Positions 51,909-60,322 of a stretch of DNA of 64,000 bases are shown here, in pieces. The DNA is taken from the NCBI GenBank assembly GCA_020633205.1, contig JACKEB010000015.1, positions 405,087 to 469,086 of the forward strand. Reading direction: 5' to 3'. The position numbers and the translations under genes were made by a program. Numbering within the stretch: the stretch's first letter is position 1; every line of letters starts with the position of its first letter. The notes under the pieces were generated by a model that saw nothing but the letters and a program-made list of their open reading frames with translations, had not been told where the DNA came from and did not search any database. This DNA is from Polyangiaceae bacterium. Its GTDB lineage: Bacteria > Myxococcota_A > Polyangia > Polyangiales > Polyangiaceae.

Positions 51909-54900
51909 ATGGCCAGACGTCATTCACGACCCAGAGGATTTGGGGGAGGCCTCAAGCGCGTCAGCAAGGGCGCGCAGAACGCCATGGAGGTACTACGCCT
52001 CGGGCGCCTGACACCCCGCCAAGGTGCAACCTTCGAGGTGGTCCACCAAGAGCGGATGTTCAAGCTGCGTCGCTACGCCAGCGTGAAGCATCCGAGCGGA
52101 ACCCGCGTGAAGGCGCCCCTCGTGCTCATCCCGCCATTGATGCTCACGGCGGAGATCTACGACGTATCACCCGAGCTGAGCGCAGTCGGCGTGCTGACCA
52201 ACGAAGGCATCGATCCTTGGGTGATCGATTTTGGCGCGCCCGAACGCGAAGAAGGGGGCATGGAGCGCACCCTCGATGATCACGTGCGCGCGGTCGCCAA
52301 GGCCATCCGCATGGTCGCCGAGCAAACAGGCGCCCCGGTGCACCTCGCTGGCTACTCCCAGGGTGGGATGTTCGCGTATCAAGCTGCGGCTTACCTTCAG
52401 TCCGCTCACCTCGCGTCGGTGATCACGTTTGGTAGCCCCGTGGATATTCACGCCAACCTACCGTCGCTCTCGAATGAGGTGGCAGAGCGCGTGATCGGAA
52501 TGGCGCGGACGCTGATCGAGTATCCGCTGACTCATATGGAGGGTCTGCCAGGCATCCTCACGAGCACCGGCTTCAAGCTGCTCACGCCCGTGAAGGAAGC
52601 CCAGCAGCTAGTGGACTTCGTGCGCAACCTGCATGACCGCCAAGCGCTGGAAAAGCGCGAGAGCCGCCGCAGGTTTTTAGGGGGTGAGGGGTTCGTTGCG
52701 TGGCCTGGTCCGGCGCTGCGGAAGTTCATTGATGAATTCGTGGTGCACAACCGCCTAGCGTCGGGCGGCTTCGTGATCGACGGCCGAAGCGTGACGTTGG
52801 CTGACATCCGCTGCCCAGTGTTGGCCTTCGTTGGAGAGCGCGACGACATCGCCCGGCCCCCAAGCGTGCGAGCTATTGCGAACGCCGCACCCAACGCGGA
52901 GGTGTTCGAGATCCCGCTGTCCGCAGGCCACTTTGGACTAGTCGTTGGTTCGACGTCCCTCAGGGAAACGTGGCCGAGCGTGGTGCAGTGGCTGCGCTGG
53001 CGCGAAGGCTTGGGAGAGCAGCCCCTGCTAATCAGCGATCCACACGCAGAGCCGGAAGCACCCGAGTACCTCGACGACGACGACGAAGTCGGTGGCTTCG
53101 ACCTCGACGTGGATATTGACCTATTCGTCGATACCGCGGCTAGCGCGGTCTCTTCCGCGTGGAAGCGCCTGGGGCACGCTTTCGAGGACGCAGCGGATGC
53201 TGTCGACAACTTGCGCTTTCAGCTGCCTCGCTTGAGCCAGCTGCGACGCATGGGCCCCGACTCGCGCATCAGCATGGCTGGAGTGCTCGCGCGCCAGGCG
53301 AAGCACATCCCAGAGCAGACGTTCTTCCTCTTCCGCGGGCGGGCCTTTTCCTATGCGGACGCTGACCGCCGGGTGAATCACGTCGTGCGTGGCTTCATCT
53401 CCTGCGGGGTGCGGCGTGGAACGCGCGTTGGCGTGTTGATGGAAGGCCGACCGAGCTACCTCTCGGTGGTCGCGGCGCTGAACCGCATTGGCGCGATCGC
53501 CGTGCTCTTGAACCCGGCGTCTTCGCGCATCGCGCTGTCAAAGTGCCTGGAGATGGGCGAAGCGGAGTTCTTGGTGAGTGACCCGGGGCACGCGGAGCTC
53601 GCGCGGGACTCTTTCCAGGGCGACGTGCTGGTGCTGGGTGGTGGTGGGCGAGTGCGCAACTCGACTGCTGGCGTGATCGACATGGAGCAGATCGATCCTG
53701 ATCGTGTCGAGCTCCCCGCCTGGTACGAACCGAACCCGGGCAAGTCGGGTGATCTGGCCATGATCATCTTTACCTCGGGTCGCTACTCGAAGCCTCGAGC
53801 GGCACGCATCACGAACCGGCGTTGGGCGTTCTCGGCGTATGGCGCGGCCGCCGCTTGTACGCTCACCGGGAAGGACACGGTCTACTGCTGCCTGCCATTG
53901 CATCATCAGTCAGGCATGCTGGTGAGCGTCGGAGGTGGGTTGGTCGGTGGTGCACGGCTCGCGTTGGCCAGTCGTTTCACCCCGGAACTATTTTGGAAGG
54001 AAGTACGTCGCTACGGCGCGACCGTCGTCTTCTACGCCGGCGAGATGTGCCGCGAGCTGGTCAACGCTCCCGTTGCGCCTTCGGAGCATATCAATCCCCT
54101 ACGACTGTTTGCGGGCAGCGGGATGCGCAAAGACGTTTGGTACAGACTTCAAGATCGCTTTGGGGTTGGCGTGCTGGAGTTCTATGCATCCAGTGAAGGC
54201 AACGCGGTGCTCGCCAACGCATCCGGCAAGAAGCTCGGCGCCCTGGGGCGGCCGCTGCCTGGCGCCACCGACATGGCGATCGTGCGCTACGACTTCGACC
54301 GTGGCGAGCTGATCAAGGACGCCCGCGGTTGGCTCGTCCCGACCAAAGAAAACGAGTGGGGGATGATGATCTCCCGCGTCGACTCGACCCATCCTTCAGC
54401 AACGCTCGCCGGCTACGCTCAAGACCCCGACACCGCGAAGCGCATCGTGCGGGGTGCCTTCGAGGCCGACGACGTGTGGTTCTTGACGGGCGATATCCTG
54501 CGCAGGGACGACGACGGTGACTACTGGTACGTGGACCGCGCCTCAGATATGATCCGTACGGTAACGGGTCCTGTCGCGACCACCGAGATCGAGGACGCGC
54601 TGTACGATTTGCCCGAGGTGGGCCTCGCCGTGGCGTACGCTTTGCGGGTGCCCGGTACTTCCTGGCAGATGCCGGTTGCTGCCGTGGTGCCGCAAGGTGA
54701 CGCGCGCCTGGACCCCGGCGCCATTCTGGACGTCATCGAGCGACAGCTGCCGCTACGTGCGCGGCCACGTATCATCCGCGTGCGCTCGCAGATCGCCCTC
54801 ACGGATGGCTACCGTCCGATCAAAGCGCCGCTCATCGAAGCTGGCATCCGCGGCAGCTCCACCGAAAAGCGCTTCTGGTACGACTCGGATCGACATCGTT

Positions 54901-54995
54901 ACGAGGAGTTGGACCCGTCGGGCTACGTGGAGGCCGTGCGTCAGGCCGGCGGGAGCGCGTCGGAGCTCGACCTCGAAGAGGAGGCGGCGAGCTAG
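51909..54995 (+). CDS. Alpha/beta-hydrolase fused to an AMP-forming acyl-CoA synthetase (FATP-like)
   Basis: 1028 residues in two parts. The N-terminal alpha/beta hydrolase (about 60-375) resembles PHA synthase/depolymerase-type proteins, with nucleophile S150 in GYSQGG, a plausible acid in GERDD and His in SAGHFG. The C-terminal AMP-binding enzyme (about 455-1000) resembles fatty-acid transport/very-long-chain acyl-CoA ligases: FYASSEGNAV (FATP: FYGATEGN), WFLTGDILRR, VDRASDMIRT and TDGYRPIKAPL. Its P-loop, usually TSGTTGxPK, is TSGRYSKPRA (from T622), which is unusual. It may release and re-activate fatty acids from esters. The UbiA-like gene starts 3 bases after the stop. Confidence 0.9.
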   Translation: MARRHSRPRGFGGGLKRVSKGAQNAMEVLRLGRLTPRQGATFEVVHQERMFKLRRYASVKHPSGTRVKAPLVLIPPLMLTAEIYDVSPELSAVGVLTNEGIDPWVIDFGAPEREEGGMERTLDDHVRAVAKAIRMVAEQTGAPVHLAGYSQGGMFAYQAAAYLQSAHLASVITFGSPVDIHANLPSLSNEVAERVIGMARTLIEYPLTHMEGLPGILTSTGFKLLTPVKEAQQLVDFVRNLHDRQALEKRESRRRFLGGEGFVAWPGPALRKFIDEFVVHNRLASGGFVIDGRSVTLADIRCPVLAFVGERDDIARPPSVRAIANAAPNAEVFEIPLSAGHFGLVVGSTSLRETWPSVVQWLRWREGLGEQPLLISDPHAEPEAPEYLDDDDEVGGFDLDVDIDLFVDTAASAVSSAWKRLGHAFEDAADAVDNLRFQLPRLSQLRRMGPDSRISMAGVLARQAKHIPEQTFFLFRGRAFSYADADRRVNHVVRGFISCGVRRGTRVGVLMEGRPSYLSVVAALNRIGAIAVLLNPASSRIALSKCLEMGEAEFLVSDPGHAELARDSFQGDVLVLGGGGRVRNSTAGVIDMEQIDPDRVELPAWYEPNPGKSGDLAMIIFTSGRYSKPRAARITNRRWAFSAYGAAAACTLTGKDTVYCCLPLHHQSGMLVSVGGGLVGGARLALASRFTPELFWKEVRRYGATVVFYAGEMCRELVNAPVAPSEHINPLRLFAGSGMRKDVWYRLQDRFGVGVLEFYASSEGNAVLANASGKKLGALGRPLPGATDMAIVRYDFDRGELIKDARGWLVPTKENEWGMMISRVDSTHPSATLAGYAQDPDTAKRIVRGAFEADDVWFLTGDILRRDDDGDYWYVDRASDMIRTVTGPVATTEIEDALYDLPEVGLAVAYALRVPGTSWQMPVAAVVPQGDARLDPGAILDVIERQLPLRARPRIIRVRSQIALTDGYRPIKAPLIEAGIRGSSTEKRFWYDSDRHRYEELDPSGYVEAVRQAGGSASELDLEEEAAS

Positions 54996-54998
54996 CCC

Positions 54999-56027
54999 TT
55001 GAACCTCAGAGCTGACAGCCTCGACCACGCTCCGGAGGACGACCGGCAACGGCCCGTTGGTGTGCGCGATACGCTGAGCGCGCTGTGGCGACTGTCGCGA
55101 CCTCAGGGCGCCTTCTGGCTGTCGTGGATCGTATTGATCGGATACGGCTTCACGCTCTGGGACTGGGGTATGGGACCACGTGGCGTCTCGGGGCTCGTCG
55201 TGATCTTGATCAGCTGGTGGCTGCTCAACGCAGGGAGCCTGTGGCTCAACGCGGTGCTCGACGACGACCAGGGCGAGGTCCTGTTTCAACCCTCTCCCGT
55301 AGCTTTGCCTCGCGGAACCGCTGTGGCGGGTTACCTCGCTCTGACTTCAGCCGTCGTGGTGAGCGCTTTCAGTCGCTGGCCGGGAGTGCTGTGTGCAAGC
55401 GGAGCGGCGATCTTGGCGGTGCTGTACTCTCACCCCCGAACCCGCTGGAAGGGGCACGCATGGGGTGGGCCGTTCGTGAACTTGGCGGGCTACGGGCTGC
55501 TGACTCCTATCGCCGGGTTCGCTCAGACTGGGCTGCCTCCTACGGCCCGGGGCTTCGTCACGCTGCTGCTCCTTGCCGCGTGGATCTTAGGCGCCTTCTT
55601 CGCCGCCCAAGCGTTCCAACAGCGGGAGGATGCCGAGCGCGGATACTCGACGCTTGTTGTGAGCCAAGGGGCGGTCGGAGTGATTCGCGTGGCCCGCTGG
55701 TTGATGGGTTTCGCGATGGCGGGCGTGGTGCTCGGTATCGCGCTTGGCTACTACCCAAGGCTGCTGTTTCTGGGAGCGCCTCTGTTGTGGCTGACGGATC
55801 GCTACATCAAGCGTTGGCAGGAGTTGGCCGGTGGCGCTCAAACGGACAGCTGGGGGCGCGCGATGGCGATGGGCCTGCATCGGCGCATGATGCTCAGCGG
55901 CGCCTTGCTGTTCGTCCTCGCGTACTACGACTACCAGGCGGACTACCAAGCCGACCGCCCAGCGGCGGGGTGGGCGACCGCGCGCGGCCGGCCGCCTTTC
56001 CCTCAGCGTTTCCAGAACACCGAGTAG
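54999..56027 (+). CDS. UbiA-family prenyltransferase-like membrane protein
   Basis: 342 residues with about eight to nine membrane helices. The first Asp-rich motif of the family (NxxxDxxxD) appears as LNAVLDDDQGE, and the second as QREDAERGYSTL, so both metal-diphosphate sites are recognisable. It probably transfers a prenyl group to a lipid or aromatic acceptor. TTG 54999 directly follows the stop of the ligase fusion, which suggests translational coupling; the only nearby ribosome-like GGAGG (in the fusion's end) is rather distant. An alternative later start is GTG near 55059. Confidence 0.85.
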   Translation: MNLRADSLDHAPEDDRQRPVGVRDTLSALWRLSRPQGAFWLSWIVLIGYGFTLWDWGMGPRGVSGLVVILISWWLLNAGSLWLNAVLDDDQGEVLFQPSPVALPRGTAVAGYLALTSAVVVSAFSRWPGVLCASGAAILAVLYSHPRTRWKGHAWGGPFVNLAGYGLLTPIAGFAQTGLPPTARGFVTLLLLAAWILGAFFAAQAFQQREDAERGYSTLVVSQGAVGVIRVARWLMGFAMAGVVLGIALGYYPRLLFLGAPLLWLTDRYIKRWQELAGGAQTDSWGRAMAMGLHRRMMLSGALLFVLAYYDYQADYQADRPAAGWATARGRPPFPQRFQNTE

Positions 56028-56159
56028 CCAGGCACGCAGCGGCAAGCCGCTCGCTCGCATTCCCTCGCGGGTAGCGAACGCGAGCTTCCGTAATCATTCG
56101 CGAGGTTTCGTGACAGGGGGTGCCCTCACTGTCCAGTTCTGCCATGCTCGCTGCGAGCG

Positions 56160-57974
56160 ATGTTCGTTTGTCCTGAGTGCGGTCAGTGCTTTCAGGCGCC
56201 GGGCCAATGCCCGAGCGACGGCAATCCTCTATCTGACAACCTGACCGAGCCGTTGCTCGGGCAAATGGTTGGAAGCTACCGCATCGCCGCGCTGCTCGGA
56301 GTGGGCGGAATGGGGCGCGTCTACAAGGGTGTTCATCCGCAGATTGGCAGCCGCGTGGCGATCAAGGTGCTGAGTATGGAGTGTGCTCACCACCCGGCGC
56401 TGGTTCAGCGTTTCTTCGCGGAAGCGCGGTCCGTGAACGTGATCCGCCACGAGAGCATCGTCAACATCGTGGATCTGTCGACGCTCAGCGATGGACGCCC
56501 GTACATCGTCATGGAGTACCTCGATGGGCAGTCGCTCTCCGAGGTGATCCGCGAGCGCTCACCGCTACCGGTGGGCGGCGTGATGACGCTGATGTTCGAG
56601 GTGCTCGATGCGTTGGCGGCCGCACATCAAGCGGGCATCGTGCACCGCGATCTCAAGCCCGACAACATCTTCGTGACGGCGCAAGGTCGGCCCAAGGTGC
56701 TCGACTTCGGAATCGCGAAACTGCGACCGGAGCTTGGTGCTGGCAGTGACGCGACGCGCACCGGATCCATCCTGGGCACGCCCCACTACATGTCCCCTGA
56801 GCAGGCTCAGGGCCAGCACATCGACCATCGCAGCGACATCTACGCACTGGGCATCATCCTGTTCGAGCTATTGACCGGTGCCCGTCCGTTCGAGGCGCCC
56901 ACCCTGTACAGCTTGCTCGACATGCACGTGAAGCAGCCGCCCCCGCCGCCGACTTCCGTGCGTAGGGATCTGCTACCGGTGTTCGATCAAGTGGTGTTCC
57001 GCGCCCTAGCGAAGCGCCCTGAGCAGCGCTACCAGACGGCCGGCGAGATGAAGCAGGCGCTGGAGCTCGCTTCCCAATCACTTCCGCAGGGAAGTTGGGC
57101 GGGGCTTGGTGCCCGCAGCAGCGGTCGTCCGCCGGTGGGCAATGTCACACCGCACTACGGGCGTCCTCCTACTGTGCCGAGCACCCTTGGGGGACAGATA
57201 CCAAGCGGGACCTCACCAAGTTTTGGCGGTCACCCTCCGGGCACCATGGGTGGTCAGGTGATGAGCGGTGGGTATGGCGTCGGCCCGACTGGCGGCTCCC
57301 TGCACTTGTCACCCCCCGCAGCGCCCGAGCGCTCGTCACCCATTCCGTACATCTTGGTCGCCGTGGGTGGGTTCGTGCTGATTTGTGCGATGATCCTAGT
57401 GTTCTCGTTCGGCCTTTCCCTCGTCGGTCAGGCGAATAGCAGCGCGAACCAGCCAGTGGTGAACACGCCCACCGCCGATCCGGATGATCCTGACGATGAC
57501 CCGGGTTTGCCCGTCGCGAACGTGCCGGGCTTGCCAACCGGTACTGCTAACACGCGCTTCGACGTTACGTCGGAGGCGTCCACCGCGTTCAAAGCCGCAG
57601 AGAAGGTCAATCCTGGCCTGAAAGTCGCCTTGATTACGGCGAACGGCGTGAAGTCCGACGGAATGATCGACATGAGCGCGTCGATGACGAACTCGGCCAC
57701 GTTTCAGTTCGTCAACGCGAGCACCTGCGTGCTGGTTTCCGCGACCCAGTTTGGCAACACCACCATCGCAATGACTCGCTCGGATTGCTCCGGCACACCC
57801 GTGCGCCCGCCGCGCTGTAGCCTCGCCAACGTGATGAAGCGCGCCTTCGCGCAGACCAAGGCCTCTCCGACCGCCCTCGGTATCGTGACCTACCAGGGAA
57901 ATAAAGCCGGGGAACCGCGCTGGTCGGTTACGTTGGGTGTCTTGAGCCACGCCGAGGTCCCCGACGACTGCTGA
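56160..57974 (+). CDS. Ser/Thr protein kinase with N-terminal zinc ribbon and periplasmic domain
   Basis: 604 residues. A zinc-ribbon-like N-terminus (CPECGQCF...CPSDG) precedes a canonical kinase domain (about 35-300) with GVGGMGRVY, VAIKVL, HRDLKPDNI, DFGIAKL and MSPEQ. A Gly/Pro/Ser-rich linker and one membrane helix (about 400-425, IPYILVAVGGFVLICAMILVFSF) lead to a periplasmic domain of about 150 residues with several Cys (STCVLVS, SDCSGT, PRCSLAN) and no PEGA signature. The overall plan matches the 48366-49991 kinase but the sensor differs. It sits in the middle of the lipid gene block. ATG 56160 has no clear ribosome site. Confidence 0.93.
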   Translation: MFVCPECGQCFQAPGQCPSDGNPLSDNLTEPLLGQMVGSYRIAALLGVGGMGRVYKGVHPQIGSRVAIKVLSMECAHHPALVQRFFAEARSVNVIRHESIVNIVDLSTLSDGRPYIVMEYLDGQSLSEVIRERSPLPVGGVMTLMFEVLDALAAAHQAGIVHRDLKPDNIFVTAQGRPKVLDFGIAKLRPELGAGSDATRTGSILGTPHYMSPEQAQGQHIDHRSDIYALGIILFELLTGARPFEAPTLYSLLDMHVKQPPPPPTSVRRDLLPVFDQVVFRALAKRPEQRYQTAGEMKQALELASQSLPQGSWAGLGARSSGRPPVGNVTPHYGRPPTVPSTLGGQIPSGTSPSFGGHPPGTMGGQVMSGGYGVGPTGGSLHLSPPAAPERSSPIPYILVAVGGFVLICAMILVFSFGLSLVGQANSSANQPVVNTPTADPDDPDDDPGLPVANVPGLPTGTANTRFDVTSEASTAFKAAEKVNPGLKVALITANGVKSDGMIDMSASMTNSATFQFVNASTCVLVSATQFGNTTIAMTRSDCSGTPVRPPRCSLANVMKRAFAQTKASPTALGIVTYQGNKAGEPRWSVTLGVLSHAEVPDDC

Positions 57975-58104
57975 GTCAGAGCCTGAGGGCACGAAAGCCG
58001 AAGCGGTTATTTCTGCCGCTCCACCCGACTCAACGCGCGGAAACAGCTCTGGGCAGCGCCTCCCGGGGCGCATTCGCTTAGTCCTCTTCAGCCTCTGCCT
58101 GATT

Positions 58105-59196
58105 TTGGGGTTAGGAGCGCTACCTCGCGCAACCATCGGTACCGAGGCAAAGGCGTATTACCAGGGGGAAAAGTCGACCCAAGTAGCGCTCGCTCGTCGC
58201 GTCGCCAAGGCCACGCTGGAGCAACCGGAGCCCGACTTTTATCGCAGCGGCATGTCACGGTTCGATGGGCAGTCTGCGATCGCCATCTACCAGATGACCC
58301 TGCTCGGCCTGGGGCAGGTCGTATCCGCTCATCCAGAGCTCCGAGACGAGTTCTTGCCCGCCATGCGCCGCGCCGCAGAGCGCCTCGTGGCCCCACAGAC
58401 GCTGACTTACGCGGCGAAGGTGTATGGCCAGCATGGCGTTCGCTACATGGCACCCGGCGCGGGGCACGCCTACCTGGGCTACATCAATCTGGGGCTTGGA
58501 ATGCTCCGCAAGTTCGACCCGGAGACGCCGCTCGCGGCGCTCCACGATCGGCTCACTCGCGACCTCGCGGCGCGGCTATTCGCGTCACCTACTGGGCTCA
58601 TCGAGACGTACCCTGGGGAAACGTGGCCGCCGGATGTCGCCGCGGTCGCTGGTTCGATTGGCCTGCACGATTGGGCGGTGGGCAGGCCGCAGCGCGCAGC
58701 AATGGGCAAGTGGTCCCAGCGCTTCCGAGAGTGTGCGTTGGATCCGACCGGCTACCTGGTGCAGCGGCTCGTTTCTGGTGGGTGCAAACGTAAGGACGCA
58801 CCGCGCGGCTCAGGCACTGCAGTCTCTTCGTACTTCCTCTCCTTCGCGACGCCGGAGCTCTCTTCAGAGCTGTTTCGCGGGTTAGCCGCCGACGGCCGCA
58901 GAAGCTTTTTGGGGTTTGGTGCGGTGAAGGAGTACGCATCCGGGTACTCCGGTTCGGGCGATGGCAACGCTGGGCCCATCGTACTCGGGGTGTCCGTGGG
59001 AGCTTCGGGGTTTGCGCTGGGCGCCGCGCGCGCTCATGGAGCGGAAGAGATGTTTATCGAGGGATACCGCACAGCCGCGCTCTTCGGTATCCCGACGGAA
59101 ACTTCCAGCGGCGTGCGGCATGCTGTCGCCGGCGCTCTTGGCGACGCGCTGCTGCTGGCCATGCTCACGGCGCTACCAGCGGAGATCTACAGGTGA
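58105..59196 (+). CDS. Hypothetical protein with probable N-terminal membrane segment (start unresolved)
   Basis: At least 363 residues, not recognised. The body (HAYLGYINLGLGMLRKFDPETPLAALHDRL, ETYPGETWPPDVAAVAGSIGLHDW, TAVSSYFLSFATPELSSELF) suggests an alpha/alpha-toroid enzyme. TTG 58105 is the only standard start, but it falls inside a hydrophobic run; in the same frame 57946-58104 is open and encodes a Ser/Pro-rich N-terminus plus GRIRLVLFSLCLILGLGALP, a typical signal anchor, with no ATG, GTG or TTG. The true start is therefore a non-standard codon, or a frameshift error or event hides it. The stop overlaps the next gene's GTG. Confidence 0.75.
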   Translation: MGLGALPRATIGTEAKAYYQGEKSTQVALARRVAKATLEQPEPDFYRSGMSRFDGQSAIAIYQMTLLGLGQVVSAHPELRDEFLPAMRRAAERLVAPQTLTYAAKVYGQHGVRYMAPGAGHAYLGYINLGLGMLRKFDPETPLAALHDRLTRDLAARLFASPTGLIETYPGETWPPDVAAVAGSIGLHDWAVGRPQRAAMGKWSQRFRECALDPTGYLVQRLVSGGCKRKDAPRGSGTAVSSYFLSFATPELSSELFRGLAADGRRSFLGFGAVKEYASGYSGSGDGNAGPIVLGVSVGASGFALGAARAHGAEEMFIEGYRTAALFGIPTETSSGVRHAVAGALGDALLLAMLTALPAEIYR

Positions 59197-59471
59197 CCAC
59201 TGCGAAGCGCACTGGCGAAGCGCCGCCTTGGCGGGCGCTGGGCGTAGGGGCCTGCTTGTGGCTGGTGTTCTATGGACTCAGTCATCTGCTCGCCGGCGGC
59301 GACGTGATCGCAGGGATCACTCGAGGAAGCCTGCTGTGGGGGGGCGGTCTCGTGCTGCTCCTCAGCTTGCGAGTATTCCTGATCTTGGTGTGGCCCACGT
59401 GGGTGCTGTACCGCGCGAGCTGCTTCCTCGCATGGCGCCTCCACGGCACGCGGACGAGCAAGCAGCGCTAG
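59193..59471 (+). CDS. Small membrane protein with two helices
   Basis: 92 residues, with two predicted membrane helices (about 17-36, LGVGACLWLVFYGLSHLLAG, and 45-68, SLLWGGGLVLLLSLRVFLILV) and a basic C-terminus. GTG 59193 overlaps the stop of the preceding gene (GTGA) and GGAG lies about 9 bases upstream, so translation is probably coupled. Function unknown, likely linked to the upstream protein. Its stop shares CTAG with the convergent acyltransferase gene. Confidence 0.8.
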   Translation: MTTAKRTGEAPPWRALGVGACLWLVFYGLSHLLAGGDVIAGITRGSLLWGGGLVLLLSLRVFLILVWPTWVLYRASCFLAWRLHGTRTSKQR

Positions 59472-60313
59472 CGCGAGGTACGTGGCCTACGCCGTTTGCC
59501 CGGCTTCGAGTCTGCCGCGCGCCGTGCTTGCAGTTCGGCGATCAATGCCTCCACGCGCTCGCGCGTGGCGTCCCGTAGCGCTCCGATGCTGCGCGTGTCG
59601 CGCCCGAACGATTCCGTCGGGATCTGTTCACCGATCGCGAAGTAGAAGCGTTCGGGTTTTGGCAAGGGGGTGCCTTTCCAGCCGCGCACGAACGGCATCA
59701 GGGCGTCACCGCCACGCATGGCATCGTAGAGCGGCGTCTTCTTCAGCAGACCGCCCACGCCGCTTTCCAGTACGTCGTCCGCGTCCCACACGATGTCGAA
59801 GCACTCCTCGGCTCCGACCGCCGCGAAGGGCAAGATTGGGTAGCCATGCTCGATGGCCATCCGAGCGAAGCCGACGCGCTCCTTCCAGATCAACTCGTAC
59901 GCCTCTCCCTTGCGCTTGGCCACTTCCCGACCGCCGCCGGGAAACACCAGCACGTGCTCTCCAGCACGCATCAAGGCTGCACAGGTCTCTGGGCTACCGA
60001 CGACCACGCCGATCCGTTTCATCATGTCGCGCCAACCGGGCACGGCGAAGTGGAAGCGATCACCAAGCGCCCTGACCCACACCCCACGCTCTTCGTAGAT
60101 TTGCGCTACGAAGAGCGGAGCGTCGAGCACGCCGATCAGCGTGTGGTTACCCACGAGCAGCGCGGGGCGTTTGGGGTCGACGTGTTCCAACCCAAAGAAC
60201 TGCGGGCGAAAATAGGCGCGGCTCGGCGCCATCAAGAACTTCACCTGAGCCTTGGGCGGCGGACGGAATCGTAACAGCTCCGCGTCCTCGAGTGAGCGCT
60301 TCGTCGTCGCCAT
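59468..60313 (-). CDS. TMEM68/DGAT-like acyltransferase
   Basis: 281 residues of the glycerophospholipid/diacylglycerol acyltransferase superfamily closest to TMEM68-type proteins: a VGNHTLIGVLDAP catalytic block (His followed by Asp; the usual HxxxxD spacing is longer here), WRDMMKRIGVVVGS, FPGGGREVAKRKGEAYELIW and KERVGFARMAIEHG. It probably esterifies a glycerolipid. The start is 9 bases after the stop of the WS/DGAT gene, so the two form a neutral-lipid pair on one transcript. The 3' end overlaps the convergent membrane-protein gene by 4 bases. Confidence 0.88.
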   Translation of the reverse strand: MATTKRSLEDAELLRFRPPPKAQVKFLMAPSRAYFRPQFFGLEHVDPKRPALLVGNHTLIGVLDAPLFVAQIYEERGVWVRALGDRFHFAVPGWRDMMKRIGVVVGSPETCAALMRAGEHVLVFPGGGREVAKRKGEAYELIWKERVGFARMAIEHGYPILPFAAVGAEECFDIVWDADDVLESGVGGLLKKTPLYDAMRGGDALMPFVRGWKGTPLPKPERFYFAIGEQIPTESFGRDTRSIGALRDATRERVEALIAELQARRAADSKPGKRRRPRTSR

Positions 60314-60322
60314 TTCAGAGGC

